From the NCBI GenBank assembly GCA_051646105.1, contig JBOFCO010000082.1, positions 1 through 34,444 on the forward strand: a DNA stretch of 34,444 nt, given 5' to 3'. The notes beneath the pieces were generated by a model. That model was given only the letters and a program-made list of their open reading frames with translations. It had not been told where the DNA came from and ran no database searches. Source of the DNA: JBOFCO01 sp051646105 (lineage in GTDB: Bacteria; Pseudomonadota; Alphaproteobacteria; Rhodobacterales; Rhodobacteraceae). Positions 8,366 to 16,058 of the stretch are shown piece by piece. The position numbers and the translations under genes were made by a program. Position 1 is the first letter of the stretch. Each line of letters opens with the position of its first letter.

Positions 8366-9739
8366 ATGGCCAATACCCCCGTCATCACCTTCGTCGGCGC
8401 CGGATCGACGGTTTTCACCAAGAACATCGCTGGCGACATCCTGCAACGCCCCGCGCTTGCATCAGCCGAAATCCGGTTGATGGATATCGATCCGCAAAGG
8501 CTGGAAGAATCCGAAATCGTCGTCGGCAAGCTGGCGACAAGTCTTGGCGGCAAGGCGCGGGTAAAGACGTTCTCTGACCAGCGCAAGGCGCTGGACGGTG
8601 CGGATTTCGTCGTGGTGTGCTTCCAGGTGGGCGGCTATGATCCCTGCACCATTACCGATTTCGATGTGCCAAAGAAATTCGGCCTGCGTCAGACCATCGC
8701 CGATACGCTGGGCATCGGTGGCATCATGCGCGGATTGCGGACGGTGCCGCACCTGTGGTCGGTCTGCGAGGACATGATGCAGGTTTGCCCGCAGGCAATC
8801 ATGCTGCAATATGTGAACCCCATGGCGATCAACACCTGGGCGATCGCCGCGAAGTATCCCGCGATCCGTCAGGTGGGCCTGTGCCATTCTGTTCAGGGCA
8901 CCGCCTGGGAGCTGGCCCGCGATCTTGATATCCCCGTCGAGGAAATCCGTTATCGCGCGGCCGGGATCAACCATATGGCCTTCTATCTGCATTTCGAACA
9001 TCGTCAGGCTGACGGCAGCTTCCGCAACCTTTATCCCGATCTGCTAAAAGGCTACCGGGAAGGGCGTTTCCCCAAGCCCAGCCACTGGAATCCGCGGTGC
9101 CCCAACAAGGTGCGGTACGAAATGCTGACCCGGCTGGGCTATTTCGTCACGGAATCCAGCGAACATTTCGCAGAATACGTGCCCTGGTTCATCAAGCGCG
9201 ACCGTCCGGACCTGATCCAGAAATTCGGCATCCCGCTGGACGAATATCCGACGCGCTGCATCGAAAACATCGAGCGTTGGAAGAAGCAGGCCGAGGACTA
9301 TCGTATGGCAAAGGAAATCAAGGTCGATGCCAGCCACGAATATGCGAGCGAGATCGTCAATTCCGTTGTCACGGGTGAGCCTTCGGTGATCTACGGCAAT
9401 TTCGCCAATCGCGGCTTCATCCCGCAACTTCCCGACGGTTGCGCCATCGAGGTGCCGACGCTGGTCGATGCCAATGGTCTGCAACCCACCATCGTGCACG
9501 ACATCCCCCCGCAACTGATCGCGCTGATGCGCACCAACATCAACGTGCAGGATCTGACCGTGCAGGCCCTGCTGACGGAAAACCGCGATCACATTTATCA
9601 CGCGGCAATGCTCGATCCGCATACGGCGGCGGAACTCGATCTGGACCAGATATGGGCACTGGTGGATGACCTGTTGGCCGCGCATGGCGACTGGCTGCCG
9701 GAATTTGCCCGCCCGGCAAAGCGCCGCAAGGCGGGTTGA
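8366..9739 (+). CDS. melA: Alpha-galactosidase MelA, glycoside hydrolase family 4
   Basis: A 457-residue cytoplasmic enzyme that hydrolyses melibiose and related alpha-galactosides with NAD+ and Mn2+ through a redox-elimination mechanism. Sequence support includes the N-terminal Rossmann motif FVGAGSTVFTKN (residues 9-20), the LQYVNPMA segment with N151, and the GH4 signature tetrad C173-H174-S175-V176. CHSV is the alpha-galactosidase variant, and its Cys and His bind the metal. GINH (200-203) and GYFVTESSEHFAEY follow. The text is close to E. coli MelA over its whole length. ATG 8366 is preferred because GAGG lies seven bases upstream; ATG 8354 overlaps the ATPase stop but lacks such a site. 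It is the functional anchor for the transporter operon. Confidence 0.93.
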   Translation: MANTPVITFVGAGSTVFTKNIAGDILQRPALASAEIRLMDIDPQRLEESEIVVGKLATSLGGKARVKTFSDQRKALDGADFVVVCFQVGGYDPCTITDFDVPKKFGLRQTIADTLGIGGIMRGLRTVPHLWSVCEDMMQVCPQAIMLQYVNPMAINTWAIAAKYPAIRQVGLCHSVQGTAWELARDLDIPVEEIRYRAAGINHMAFYLHFEHRQADGSFRNLYPDLLKGYREGRFPKPSHWNPRCPNKVRYEMLTRLGYFVTESSEHFAEYVPWFIKRDRPDLIQKFGIPLDEYPTRCIENIERWKKQAEDYRMAKEIKVDASHEYASEIVNSVVTGEPSVIYGNFANRGFIPQLPDGCAIEVPTLVDANGLQPTIVHDIPPQLIALMRTNINVQDLTVQALLTENRDHIYHAAMLDPHTAAELDLDQIWALVDDLLAAHGDWLPEFARPAKRRKAG

Positions 9740-9742
9740 GGC

Positions 9743-11245
9743 ATGACCTTTCCGGCGCGCATCTGCATCCTAGGTGGCGGGACGGCGGGTTGGCTGTCGG
9801 CGCTTGTGCTGCAGGATGCGGCCCGTCGCGCCGGGGCGGCTTCGGAAATCACGGTTATCGAAAGCTCGCGTTTCGGGGTGATCGGGGTGGGCGAGGGGAC
9901 GACCGCCGCCTTCCGCATCCTGCTGCGCCACCTTGGTATCGATGAGGCAGCATTCCTGCGCGAAATCGGCGGCACGTTCAAACTGGGCATCCGGCATCGC
10001 GACTGGCGGCGGCAGGGGCATCACTACGACGGGCCCATCGATGACCCGCATCAGGTTGCGGGGCTGGGGCGCGGATCGCTGCTGGACGCATATCAGGTGG
10101 CAGAGGGCCGCCCTGTGCAGGAAACCCATCTGTTCCAGCATCTGATCGACGGAAGCCGCAGCCCCTATGCCCGCAAGGCTGACGGCGGGATCATCCCCGC
10201 AGGGCCGCAGCACCATGCCTTTCACTTCGATCAGGCACGCGCCGGGCAGTTCCTGCGCAAATGCAGCCGCGGCGTCACGGTGATCGACGATCAGGTGACG
10301 GGTGTCGAGACGGGAGAGAACGGCATCGCCGCACTGCTTTTGGAAAGCGGCCAGCGCGTCAGCGCCGATCTTTACATCGACTGTTCGGGGTTTCGTCGGG
10401 TGCTGGTCGGGGCGCTTGATGTGCCATTTGTAAGCTATCGGCCGGTGCTTCCCATCACCCGCGCACTGCCCTTCTGGCTGGATATTGACGATGACGATCC
10501 GATCCGTCCCGTGACCGGCGCATGGGCACAGGGCAACGGCTGGATGTGGCAGATTCCCACACAGGGCCGCTATGGCTGCGGCTATGTTTTTTCCGACACC
10601 CACATCAGCATGGATCAGGCGAAAGAGGAAATCGAAGCCGCTTTGGGCAAACCTGTCGAGCCTCGTGGTGACATCCGGATAAATGCCGGCCGGCTGCGGC
10701 AAAACTGGACCGGAAACTGTGTGGCGCTGGGGCTGGCCTCATCCTTCATCGAACCGCTGGAGGCGACATCGATCCACGGCTCGGTGGTTCAACTGCTGTG
10801 GTTATCCGAGGCGCTGGCGGGCAGGATGACCCGCGACGCCTATAATGCCGCCGCAGCCCGGCAGGTGGACGATTATCGTGATTTCGTTCGGATGCATTAT
10901 GTCAGCGAACGGCGCGATACGGCTTTCTGGCGCGATATTGCGGCAAGCCACCCGACGCAGGTGAAAGACCGTCTTGCGACCTGGCAACGGCGCGTTCCGG
11001 TGGCATCGGATTTTAGCCCGCTGCCGCTGGGTCTGCCCCATTGCACCGAACAGCTTTACACGCCTGTTCTGAACGGGCTGGGCCTGATCCCGCGCTCTGC
11101 GGGGCGGGCCTCGCTTCCGCAGGCGATGGCGACACGCACGGCGACGACGGCCAAGGCACTGATTTCCGAATATCGCACCGCCGCCCCGCGCTGCCTGTCG
11201 CACCGCGATTATCTTTCCCATCTGCAACAGGACGTCCCGGCATGA
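9743..11245 (+). CDS. Flavin-dependent tryptophan-halogenase family protein
   Basis: A 500-residue soluble flavoprotein. The FAD-binding motif is GGGTAGW at residues 11-17, followed by GVGEGTT (48-54). Halogenase hallmarks are all present: the catalytic lysine (K80, in GTFKLGI, matching K79 of PrnA), the WxWxIP motif (W267, W269, I271, P272) that blocks mono-oxygenation, and the FIEPLEAT segment with E340 (matching E346 of PrnA). There is no signal peptide. It begins three bases after melA and ends in an ATGA overlap with the next GH4 gene, so it is cotranslated with sugar-degrading enzymes. Related genes are known in carbohydrate loci of Caulobacter- and Xanthomonas-like bacteria, but their substrates are largely unknown. 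No flavin reductase gene is nearby. Family is firm; substrate is unknown. Confidence 0.85.
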   Translation: MTFPARICILGGGTAGWLSALVLQDAARRAGAASEITVIESSRFGVIGVGEGTTAAFRILLRHLGIDEAAFLREIGGTFKLGIRHRDWRRQGHHYDGPIDDPHQVAGLGRGSLLDAYQVAEGRPVQETHLFQHLIDGSRSPYARKADGGIIPAGPQHHAFHFDQARAGQFLRKCSRGVTVIDDQVTGVETGENGIAALLLESGQRVSADLYIDCSGFRRVLVGALDVPFVSYRPVLPITRALPFWLDIDDDDPIRPVTGAWAQGNGWMWQIPTQGRYGCGYVFSDTHISMDQAKEEIEAALGKPVEPRGDIRINAGRLRQNWTGNCVALGLASSFIEPLEATSIHGSVVQLLWLSEALAGRMTRDAYNAAAARQVDDYRDFVRMHYVSERRDTAFWRDIAASHPTQVKDRLATWQRRVPVASDFSPLPLGLPHCTEQLYTPVLNGLGLIPRSAGRASLPQAMATRTATTAKALISEYRTAAPRCLSHRDYLSHLQQDVPA

Positions 11246-12732
11246 GCTTCAGGATCACCATCATCGGCGCGGGCAGCGTCGGCTTCACCAAGAAACTGGT
11301 TTCCGACATCCTGAAGGTGCCGGAATTCGCGGATGTCGAAATCGCGCTGACCGACATCAACGCCGCTAACCTTGACATGATCGCGCAGATCATCCGCCGC
11401 ATTGTCGAGGTGAACGGATTGCCGACAAAGGTCATCGCCACGACAGACCGGCGCGCAGCGCTGGAGGGCGCACGCTATGTGATGAACTGCGTACGCATCG
11501 GCGGGCTGGAAGCCTTTGCCGAAGATATCCGTATTCCGCTTAAATACGGGGTGGATCAATGCGTCGGCGATACGATCTGCGCGGGCGGGATCATGTATGC
11601 CCAGCGCGGCATCATGGCCATGATGGAGTTTTGTAAGGATATCCGTGAGGTCGCCGAGCCAGGCGCGCTCTTGCTGAACTATGCCAATCCGATGGCAATG
11701 ATGACGTGGGCCGCGCTTGAACACGGCGGAGTGAACACCGTGGGCCTGTGCCATGGCGTGCAGAACGGCCACCGCCAGATCGCCGCAGCCCTGCGCCTGC
11801 CGATGGATGAAATCGACATCATCTGTTCCGGCATCAATCATCAGACCTGGTATCTGGATATCCGCCACAAGGGGCGGAAGGTCGGCAGCGACGAGTTGCT
11901 GGCAGCATTCGAGGCGCATCCGCTGTTTTCCCGACAGGAAAAGGTGCGCATCGATGTGCTGAAACGCTTTGGCTATTATTCGACGGAGTCGAACGGGCAT
12001 CTGTCGGAATACCTGCCCTGGTATCGCAAACGCCCGGACGAGATCGCCGACTGGATCAGCACCGACGAATGGATCCATGGCGAGACGGGGGGGTATCTTC
12101 GCTATTCCACGGAAAACCGGAACTGGTTCGAACAGGACTTTCCAAAGTTTCTTGAAGAGGCAGGGGCGCCGCTGTCCGGCTATTCCCGCACCGACGAACA
12201 CGCCAGCCATATCCTTGAGGCGCTGGAAACAGGCCGTGTTTACCGCGGGCATTTCAATGTCAGGAATGGCGGCGTCATCCGCAACCTGCCCGTCGACTGC
12301 ATCATCGAAAGCCCCGGCTTTGTCGACCGTTTCGGTATCAATATGGTCGAGGGCATCACCCTGCCCGATGCCTGTGCGGCGACCTGTTCCGTATCGGTCA
12401 GCGTGCAGCGCATGGGGATGAGGGCCGCGATGACAGGCGATGTCGATCTGCTGAAACAGGCCGTGCTGCACGATCCGCTGGTAGGCGCGATCTGCACACC
12501 GGAGGAGGTCTGGCAAATGGTGGATGAAATGCTGGTCGCGCAGGCGCAATGGCTGCCGCAATATGCCGATGCCATACCCGCCGCGGTCGAGCGGCTGAAA
12601 AACCCCAAGGTTGCAACACGGGACTGGCAGGGGGCAGTGCGCATTGGCGTCAGGTCGGTCGAGGAACTGCGCCGGGCCAAGGGAAAGCCCGCTGGCGAAG
12701 GTCACGGACTGGGCACAAAGGTGATGGGCTGA
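11242..12732 (+). CDS. Second glycoside hydrolase family 4 enzyme (CHGV type)
   Basis: A 496-residue NAD+/metal-dependent glycosidase. The Rossmann motif IIGAGSVGFTKKL (residues 7-19), LLNYANPMAM with N149, the signature tetrad C170-H171-G172-V173, and GINHQTWYL from residue 197 mark GH4. The tetrad differs from MelA (CHSV). CHGx has been associated with alpha-glucuronidase-type GH4 enzymes, so the substrate may be a uronide or another alpha-galactoside rather than melibiose. About 40 residues extend past the usual C-terminus, ending in a basic, low-complexity tail (KGKPAGEGHGLGTKVMG). Translation is coupled to the halogenase-like gene by ATGA, and it is the last gene before the terminator hairpin. 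GH4 membership is firm; specificity is inference. Confidence 0.88.
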   Translation: MSFRITIIGAGSVGFTKKLVSDILKVPEFADVEIALTDINAANLDMIAQIIRRIVEVNGLPTKVIATTDRRAALEGARYVMNCVRIGGLEAFAEDIRIPLKYGVDQCVGDTICAGGIMYAQRGIMAMMEFCKDIREVAEPGALLLNYANPMAMMTWAALEHGGVNTVGLCHGVQNGHRQIAAALRLPMDEIDIICSGINHQTWYLDIRHKGRKVGSDELLAAFEAHPLFSRQEKVRIDVLKRFGYYSTESNGHLSEYLPWYRKRPDEIADWISTDEWIHGETGGYLRYSTENRNWFEQDFPKFLEEAGAPLSGYSRTDEHASHILEALETGRVYRGHFNVRNGGVIRNLPVDCIIESPGFVDRFGINMVEGITLPDACAATCSVSVSVQRMGMRAAMTGDVDLLKQAVLHDPLVGAICTPEEVWQMVDEMLVAQAQWLPQYADAIPAAVERLKNPKVATRDWQGAVRIGVRSVEELRRAKGKPAGEGHGLGTKVMG

Positions 12733-12739
12733 AAATGAT

Positions 12740-12769
12740 GTGCCGCGCGCCCTTTCAGGCGCGCGGCAC
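12740..12769. terminator. Bidirectional terminator between the GH4 operon and frcA
   Basis: A perfect 12-bp stem, GTGCCGCGCGCC / GGCGCGCGGCAC with a six-base loop, starts eight bases after the GH4 stop codon and lies 31 bases beyond the frcA stop on the other strand. It separates two convergent operons. Read from the frcA side it is followed by ATCATTTTC, a modest U-rich tail; read from the other side there is no T tract. Confidence 0.78.
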
Positions 12770-12799
12770 GACCGTCTGCTGCCTCCCCAAGCGTGACGG

Positions 12800-13585
12800 T
12801 CAGGCGGCCACGACCCCCTCGGGGGCCTTGGCGCCGGTCATGAAAGCCACCGCATCCGACATCGAATAATCGCCCGGCTTGATGACGCACAGGCGCTTGC
12901 CTAGCCGGTGGATATGGATGCGATCCGCCACTTCGAACACATGCGGCATGTTGTGGCTGATCAGGATGATCGGAATGCCGCGCGCCCGCACGTCACGGAT
13001 CAGTTCCAGCACGCGGCGGCTTTCTTTCACGCCCAGTGCAGCCGTCGGTTCGTCAAGGATCACGACTTTCGACCCGAAGGCCGCAGCCCGCGCCACCGCA
13101 ACGCCCTGCCGCTGGCCCCCGGAAAGGGTTTCGACCGGTTGGGTGATGTCCTGAATGGTCATCAGACCCAGTTCGCTTAACTTGTCACGGGCAAACTTTT
13201 CCATCCGCGCGCGGTCCATCTTGCGAAACACCGAGCCCATGATCCCGGGTTTGCGCCATTCACGCCCAAGGAACATATTGTCGGCAATCGACAGCGCGGG
13301 CGACATGGCAAGGTTCTGATAAACGGTTTCAATTCCCATGGCGCGGGCATCGTCCGGTGTGCGGAAATTGACTGGCTTGCCATCCAGTTCGATGCTGCCA
13401 TGGTCGGGCGTAACAGCGCCCGACAGCGCCTTGATCAGCGTGGATTTTCCAGCACCGTTGTCACCGATGACGGCCAGGATTTCCCCCGGCAGCAGGTCGA
13501 AATCGCACCCGCTCATGGCGACGACGGTGCCATAGCGTTTCATCAGACCCTTGGCTTCAAGGATAGGTTTGACACTCCCGTTCAT
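12800..13585 (-). CDS. frcA: Fructose ABC importer ATPase FrcA
   Basis: A 261-residue single-domain ATPase of the ribose/fructose (CUT2) class. Walker A GDNGAGKS is at 41-48, LSGGQ at 154-158, Walker B ends D178-E179, and the switch is H211. Unlike RbsA it has one rather than two nucleotide-binding domains, as FrcA does. ATG 13585 overlaps the frcC stop codon (ATGA). An upstream in-frame ATG at 13606 would enter frcC and is less likely. It is the last gene of the operon. The fructokinase gene frcK that follows frcA in Sinorhizobium is absent here; a terminator follows instead. Confidence 0.88.
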   Translation of the reverse strand: MNGSVKPILEAKGLMKRYGTVVAMSGCDFDLLPGEILAVIGDNGAGKSTLIKALSGAVTPDHGSIELDGKPVNFRTPDDARAMGIETVYQNLAMSPALSIADNMFLGREWRKPGIMGSVFRKMDRARMEKFARDKLSELGLMTIQDITQPVETLSGGQRQGVAVARAAAFGSKVVILDEPTAALGVKESRRVLELIRDVRARGIPIILISHNMPHVFEVADRIHIHRLGKRLCVIKPGDYSMSDAVAFMTGAKAPEGVVAA

Positions 13586-14661
13586 TGCGAAGCCCTCCGC
13601 AGCCATTGGTCAAGCGCCACAGCGATGATGACAAGACATCCCGCGGCGAATTTCTGCCAGTAGTCGTCAACCCCTGCCAGCGACAGGCCGGTGATGAACA
13701 CGCCCACAATCATGGCGCCCAGAACCGAACCGATGATCGAACCGCGCCCGCCGAACAGCGAGGTGCCGCCGATCACCACGGCAGTGATGGATGCAAGGTT
13801 CACATCCGCGAACGCGATGGGAGAAATCGTTCCAACACGGCCGATGGCAATCCACGCGGCAAAGCCACAGATCAGACCGGCAACGGTGTAAACGGAAACC
13901 AGCGTCTTGTTGACGTGGATACCCGACAGCATGGCCGCATCGGCATCGTCCCCGATGGCATGGACATGGCGCCCCCATGCCGTGTGGTTCAGCACATACC
14001 ACAGGATCGCCGCCAGAACGATCAGCGCGACGCCGCCATAGCTGATACCCGCACCGCCAAGATTTATATTCTTTCCGAACCATAGAAGGCCCTGAGCTTT
14101 TGCCTCGATATCGACATTTCGGATCGATTCCGACTGGGAATACCAGAGTTTCAGCGCCTCGAAGATCGACAGGGTGCCAAGCGTCACGATGAACGGGGGC
14201 AGCCGCATGACCGTGACCAGAAGCCCGTTGAACAGGCCCATCAGCCCCGCAACAATCATACCGATCAGAACGGCAAGGATGACCGGCAAGCCCGTCACAA
14301 CAGCCAGATTTCCCATGACCAGCGAGCTGACGACAAGGATCGCGCCCACTGACAGATCAATACCGGCGGTCAGGATGATCAGCGTCTGGGCCAGCGCGAT
14401 GAAGCCGGTGACCGTCACCTGTTTCAGCACGGTGGAAAGTGCACCGACGCCAAGAAAGCGGGGGGCAATCAGCCCAAAAGCGATGATCGAGATGATCAGC
14501 ACCAGTGCCGGGATCATCGTCGGATTGCGGCGCAGAACATTGCGAAGAACATGGACGAAGGTCTTGTCGTCTTTTTCGAAGCTCGCGACGGACTTGTCGG
14601 CATCGCTTAGTTTGGCCTCGAAATCCGATATGGTTTTGGTTGGTGCTTCCTGGTCGCTCAT
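13582..14661 (-). CDS. frcC: Fructose ABC importer permease FrcC
   Basis: A 359-residue inner-membrane protein of the RbsC/CUT2 family. A charged cytoplasmic N-terminus of about 45 residues precedes a series of eight to ten hydrophobic segments. Characteristic motifs are TAGIDLSVGAILV, GLFNGLLVTVMRLPPFIVTLGT and GGTSLFGGRGSIIGS. The length matches FrcC. ATG 14661 (MSDQEAP) is chosen over an upstream ATG at 14709 because GAGGGGG lies ahead of it and the extra N-terminus is not family-like. The gene is preceded by a 144-base gap with a hairpin after frcB and overlaps frcA at its end. Fructose specificity is inferred from the close resemblance of the binding protein to FrcB. Confidence 0.88.
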   Translation of the reverse strand: MSDQEAPTKTISDFEAKLSDADKSVASFEKDDKTFVHVLRNVLRRNPTMIPALVLIISIIAFGLIAPRFLGVGALSTVLKQVTVTGFIALAQTLIILTAGIDLSVGAILVVSSLVMGNLAVVTGLPVILAVLIGMIVAGLMGLFNGLLVTVMRLPPFIVTLGTLSIFEALKLWYSQSESIRNVDIEAKAQGLLWFGKNINLGGAGISYGGVALIVLAAILWYVLNHTAWGRHVHAIGDDADAAMLSGIHVNKTLVSVYTVAGLICGFAAWIAIGRVGTISPIAFADVNLASITAVVIGGTSLFGGRGSIIGSVLGAMIVGVFITGLSLAGVDDYWQKFAAGCLVIIAVALDQWLRRASQ

Positions 14662-14740
14662 TGTTTCAGTTGCCCCCTCACAATGAATGTGCCGTCGGTA
14701 TTTTTTCATAGCACGAAATTAGCTGTGCCAGCCGGATATA

Positions 14741-14768
14741 CAAAGGGCGACTGTAACATCGCCCTTTG
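14741..14768 (-). promoter_or_regulatory. Intercistronic hairpin between frcB and frcC
   Basis: A perfect 10-bp inverted repeat, CAAAGGGCGA / TCGCCCTTTG with an eight-base loop, lies 37 bases after the frcB stop. It lacks a T tract in the direction of transcription. As with the hairpin after agpA, it probably stabilises the binding-protein message or partly stops transcription before the permease. Confidence 0.6.
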
Positions 14769-14805
14769 CCTGCTCGTTATCGGGTTGTCACGTCAGCGCG
14801 TGGCT

Positions 14806-15825
14806 TCAGCCCCAGCAGAGTTCTGTGCCTTTGGTCGAGTCGATCGATTCCACACCTTCGACCGGCTTGTCGGTGACAAGGTTCACACCGGTGTTGAAGA
14901 AGGTCAGGCCTTCCGAAGCTGTCGGCTTGGTGCCATCCTTTGCGAAAGCAGCGATCGCTTCGACACCCTTGGACGCCATCAGCAGCGGATACTGCTGAGA
15001 AGTCGCGCCGATGACGCCGGACTTGACCGAAGCAACACCAGGGCAGCCGCCGTCAACCGAAACGATGATCGCCTGGGCTTCCTTGCCAGCGTTCTTCAGC
15101 GCCTGATAGGCACCTTCGGCAGCCGGTTCGTTGATGGTGTAGACCACGTTGATGTCCGGGTCTTTCGCCAGCAGGTTTTCCATCGCGCGCAGACCGCCTT
15201 CGGGGTTCGCGTCCGAGGTTTCGTGTCCGATCACACGCGGGTCAGTTTCGGAACCCATCACGGTCAGGTCCGGCACTTCGATGCCAAAACCCTTGAGGAA
15301 GCCCGTGTCACGCTGCACGTCGACCGAGATGTTGTCCTTGTTGATGTCCAGCATCGCGATCTTGGCGGTGGCGGCGCCTTCGCCCATCGTGGCGGCAGCC
15401 CACTGGCCGATCAGAAGGCCAGCCTGGAAGTTGTCGGTTGCAAAGGTCATGTCCTGTGCTTCGGCGTCGGCCAGCGGCGTGTCGAGCGCGATGACCAGAA
15501 TGCCTGCTTCACGCGCGGCTTTCAGCGCCGGGCCGACCGAGTCGTTCGACGGTGTGATCAGGATACCCTTGGCACCGCTGGCAACGCAGTTTTCGATCGC
15601 GGTGATCTGCGGGGCAGCGTCGCCGTCCTTTTCACCGGCAAAGGCCTGGAAATCCATTCCCAGTTCGGTTGCCTTGGCCTCTGCACCCTCTTTCATCTTC
15701 ACGAAGAAGGGGTTGGTGTTGTTCTTGGTGATCAGGCAGGTCAGGTCGGCTGCCATCGCCGGAGCGGCCGACAGAAGCGCAAGCGCAGCAGCGCTGATCA
15801 GCGCCGAAGATTTGATTTTGGTCAC
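14806..15825 (-). CDS. frcB: Periplasmic fructose-binding protein FrcB
   Basis: A 339-residue periplasmic binding protein of the ribose-binding type that delivers fructose to FrcC. The start is taken as GTG 15825, because GGAGG stands seven bases upstream; an ATG at 15840 would overlap that site. A signal peptide of about 25 residues ends in PAMA. Family landmarks are the NTNPFFVKMKEGAEAKA stretch, GILITPSN, IALDTPL, TINEPAAEGAYQALK, VSVDGGCPG and GATSQQYPLLMA, all strongly FrcB-like, and the CWG C-terminus matches too. It is the first gene of frcBCA and is divergent from a ROK regulator. Binding of fructose is inferred from this resemblance; related sugars such as mannose or ribose may also bind. 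Confidence 0.9.
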   Translation of the reverse strand: MTKIKSSALISAAALALLSAAPAMAADLTCLITKNNTNPFFVKMKEGAEAKATELGMDFQAFAGEKDGDAAPQITAIENCVASGAKGILITPSNDSVGPALKAAREAGILVIALDTPLADAEAQDMTFATDNFQAGLLIGQWAAATMGEGAATAKIAMLDINKDNISVDVQRDTGFLKGFGIEVPDLTVMGSETDPRVIGHETSDANPEGGLRAMENLLAKDPDINVVYTINEPAAEGAYQALKNAGKEAQAIIVSVDGGCPGVASVKSGVIGATSQQYPLLMASKGVEAIAAFAKDGTKPTASEGLTFFNTGVNLVTDKPVEGVESIDSTKGTELCWG

Positions 15826-15929
15826 GAAAGTTCCTCCCATATGGTTGGGTGGACTTGCCACCCATCTGCATCGCTTCCACCTTTCAGGTTTTCGCGTGCT
15901 GGCAAAAGAAAAGCTGATTCCCATTGATG

Positions 15930-15967
15930 CGTCAAGATTAATAAATCAATGTGATTTAGTATTGACA
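15930..15967. promoter_or_regulatory. Divergent frcB / ROK-regulator promoter region with putative operator
   Basis: The inverted repeat TAAATCA-ATG-TGATTTA (15942-15958) is perfect over 7+3+7 bases and sits in an unusually AT-rich stretch. It is flanked by a plus-strand TTGACA (15962-15967), a consensus -35 toward the regulator, and a minus-strand TTGACG (15935-15930) toward frcB. The latter has a possible -10, TTTTCT, 17 bases on. A repressor bound here would cover both promoters. The natural candidate is the adjacent ROK protein; the assignment is inference. Confidence 0.55.
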
Positions 15968-16058
15968 GAAAATTCTTTCCCACCGCACAGTGTTTGAAAG
16001 ACTGTGTCGCAAGAATCCGGCACGCGAGGTTTCTTGGGGGGAGAAATTGTCAGAGGCG

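Noticed and set aside
9743..11245. Horizontal insertion of the halogenase-like gene by a mobile element
   Set aside because: There are no flanking repeats, transposase or shift in base composition, and overlaps with neighbours are tight; the gene is an integral operon member.
11209..12705. A 498-codon minus-strand frame opposite the second GH4 gene
   Set aside because: It mirrors the codon structure of the GH4 gene, has no family motif and no ribosome-binding site.
14683..15927. A 414-codon plus-strand frame opposite frcB
   Set aside because: FrcB is unmistakable on the other strand; this frame shows no motif and runs through the frcB signal peptide and promoter region.
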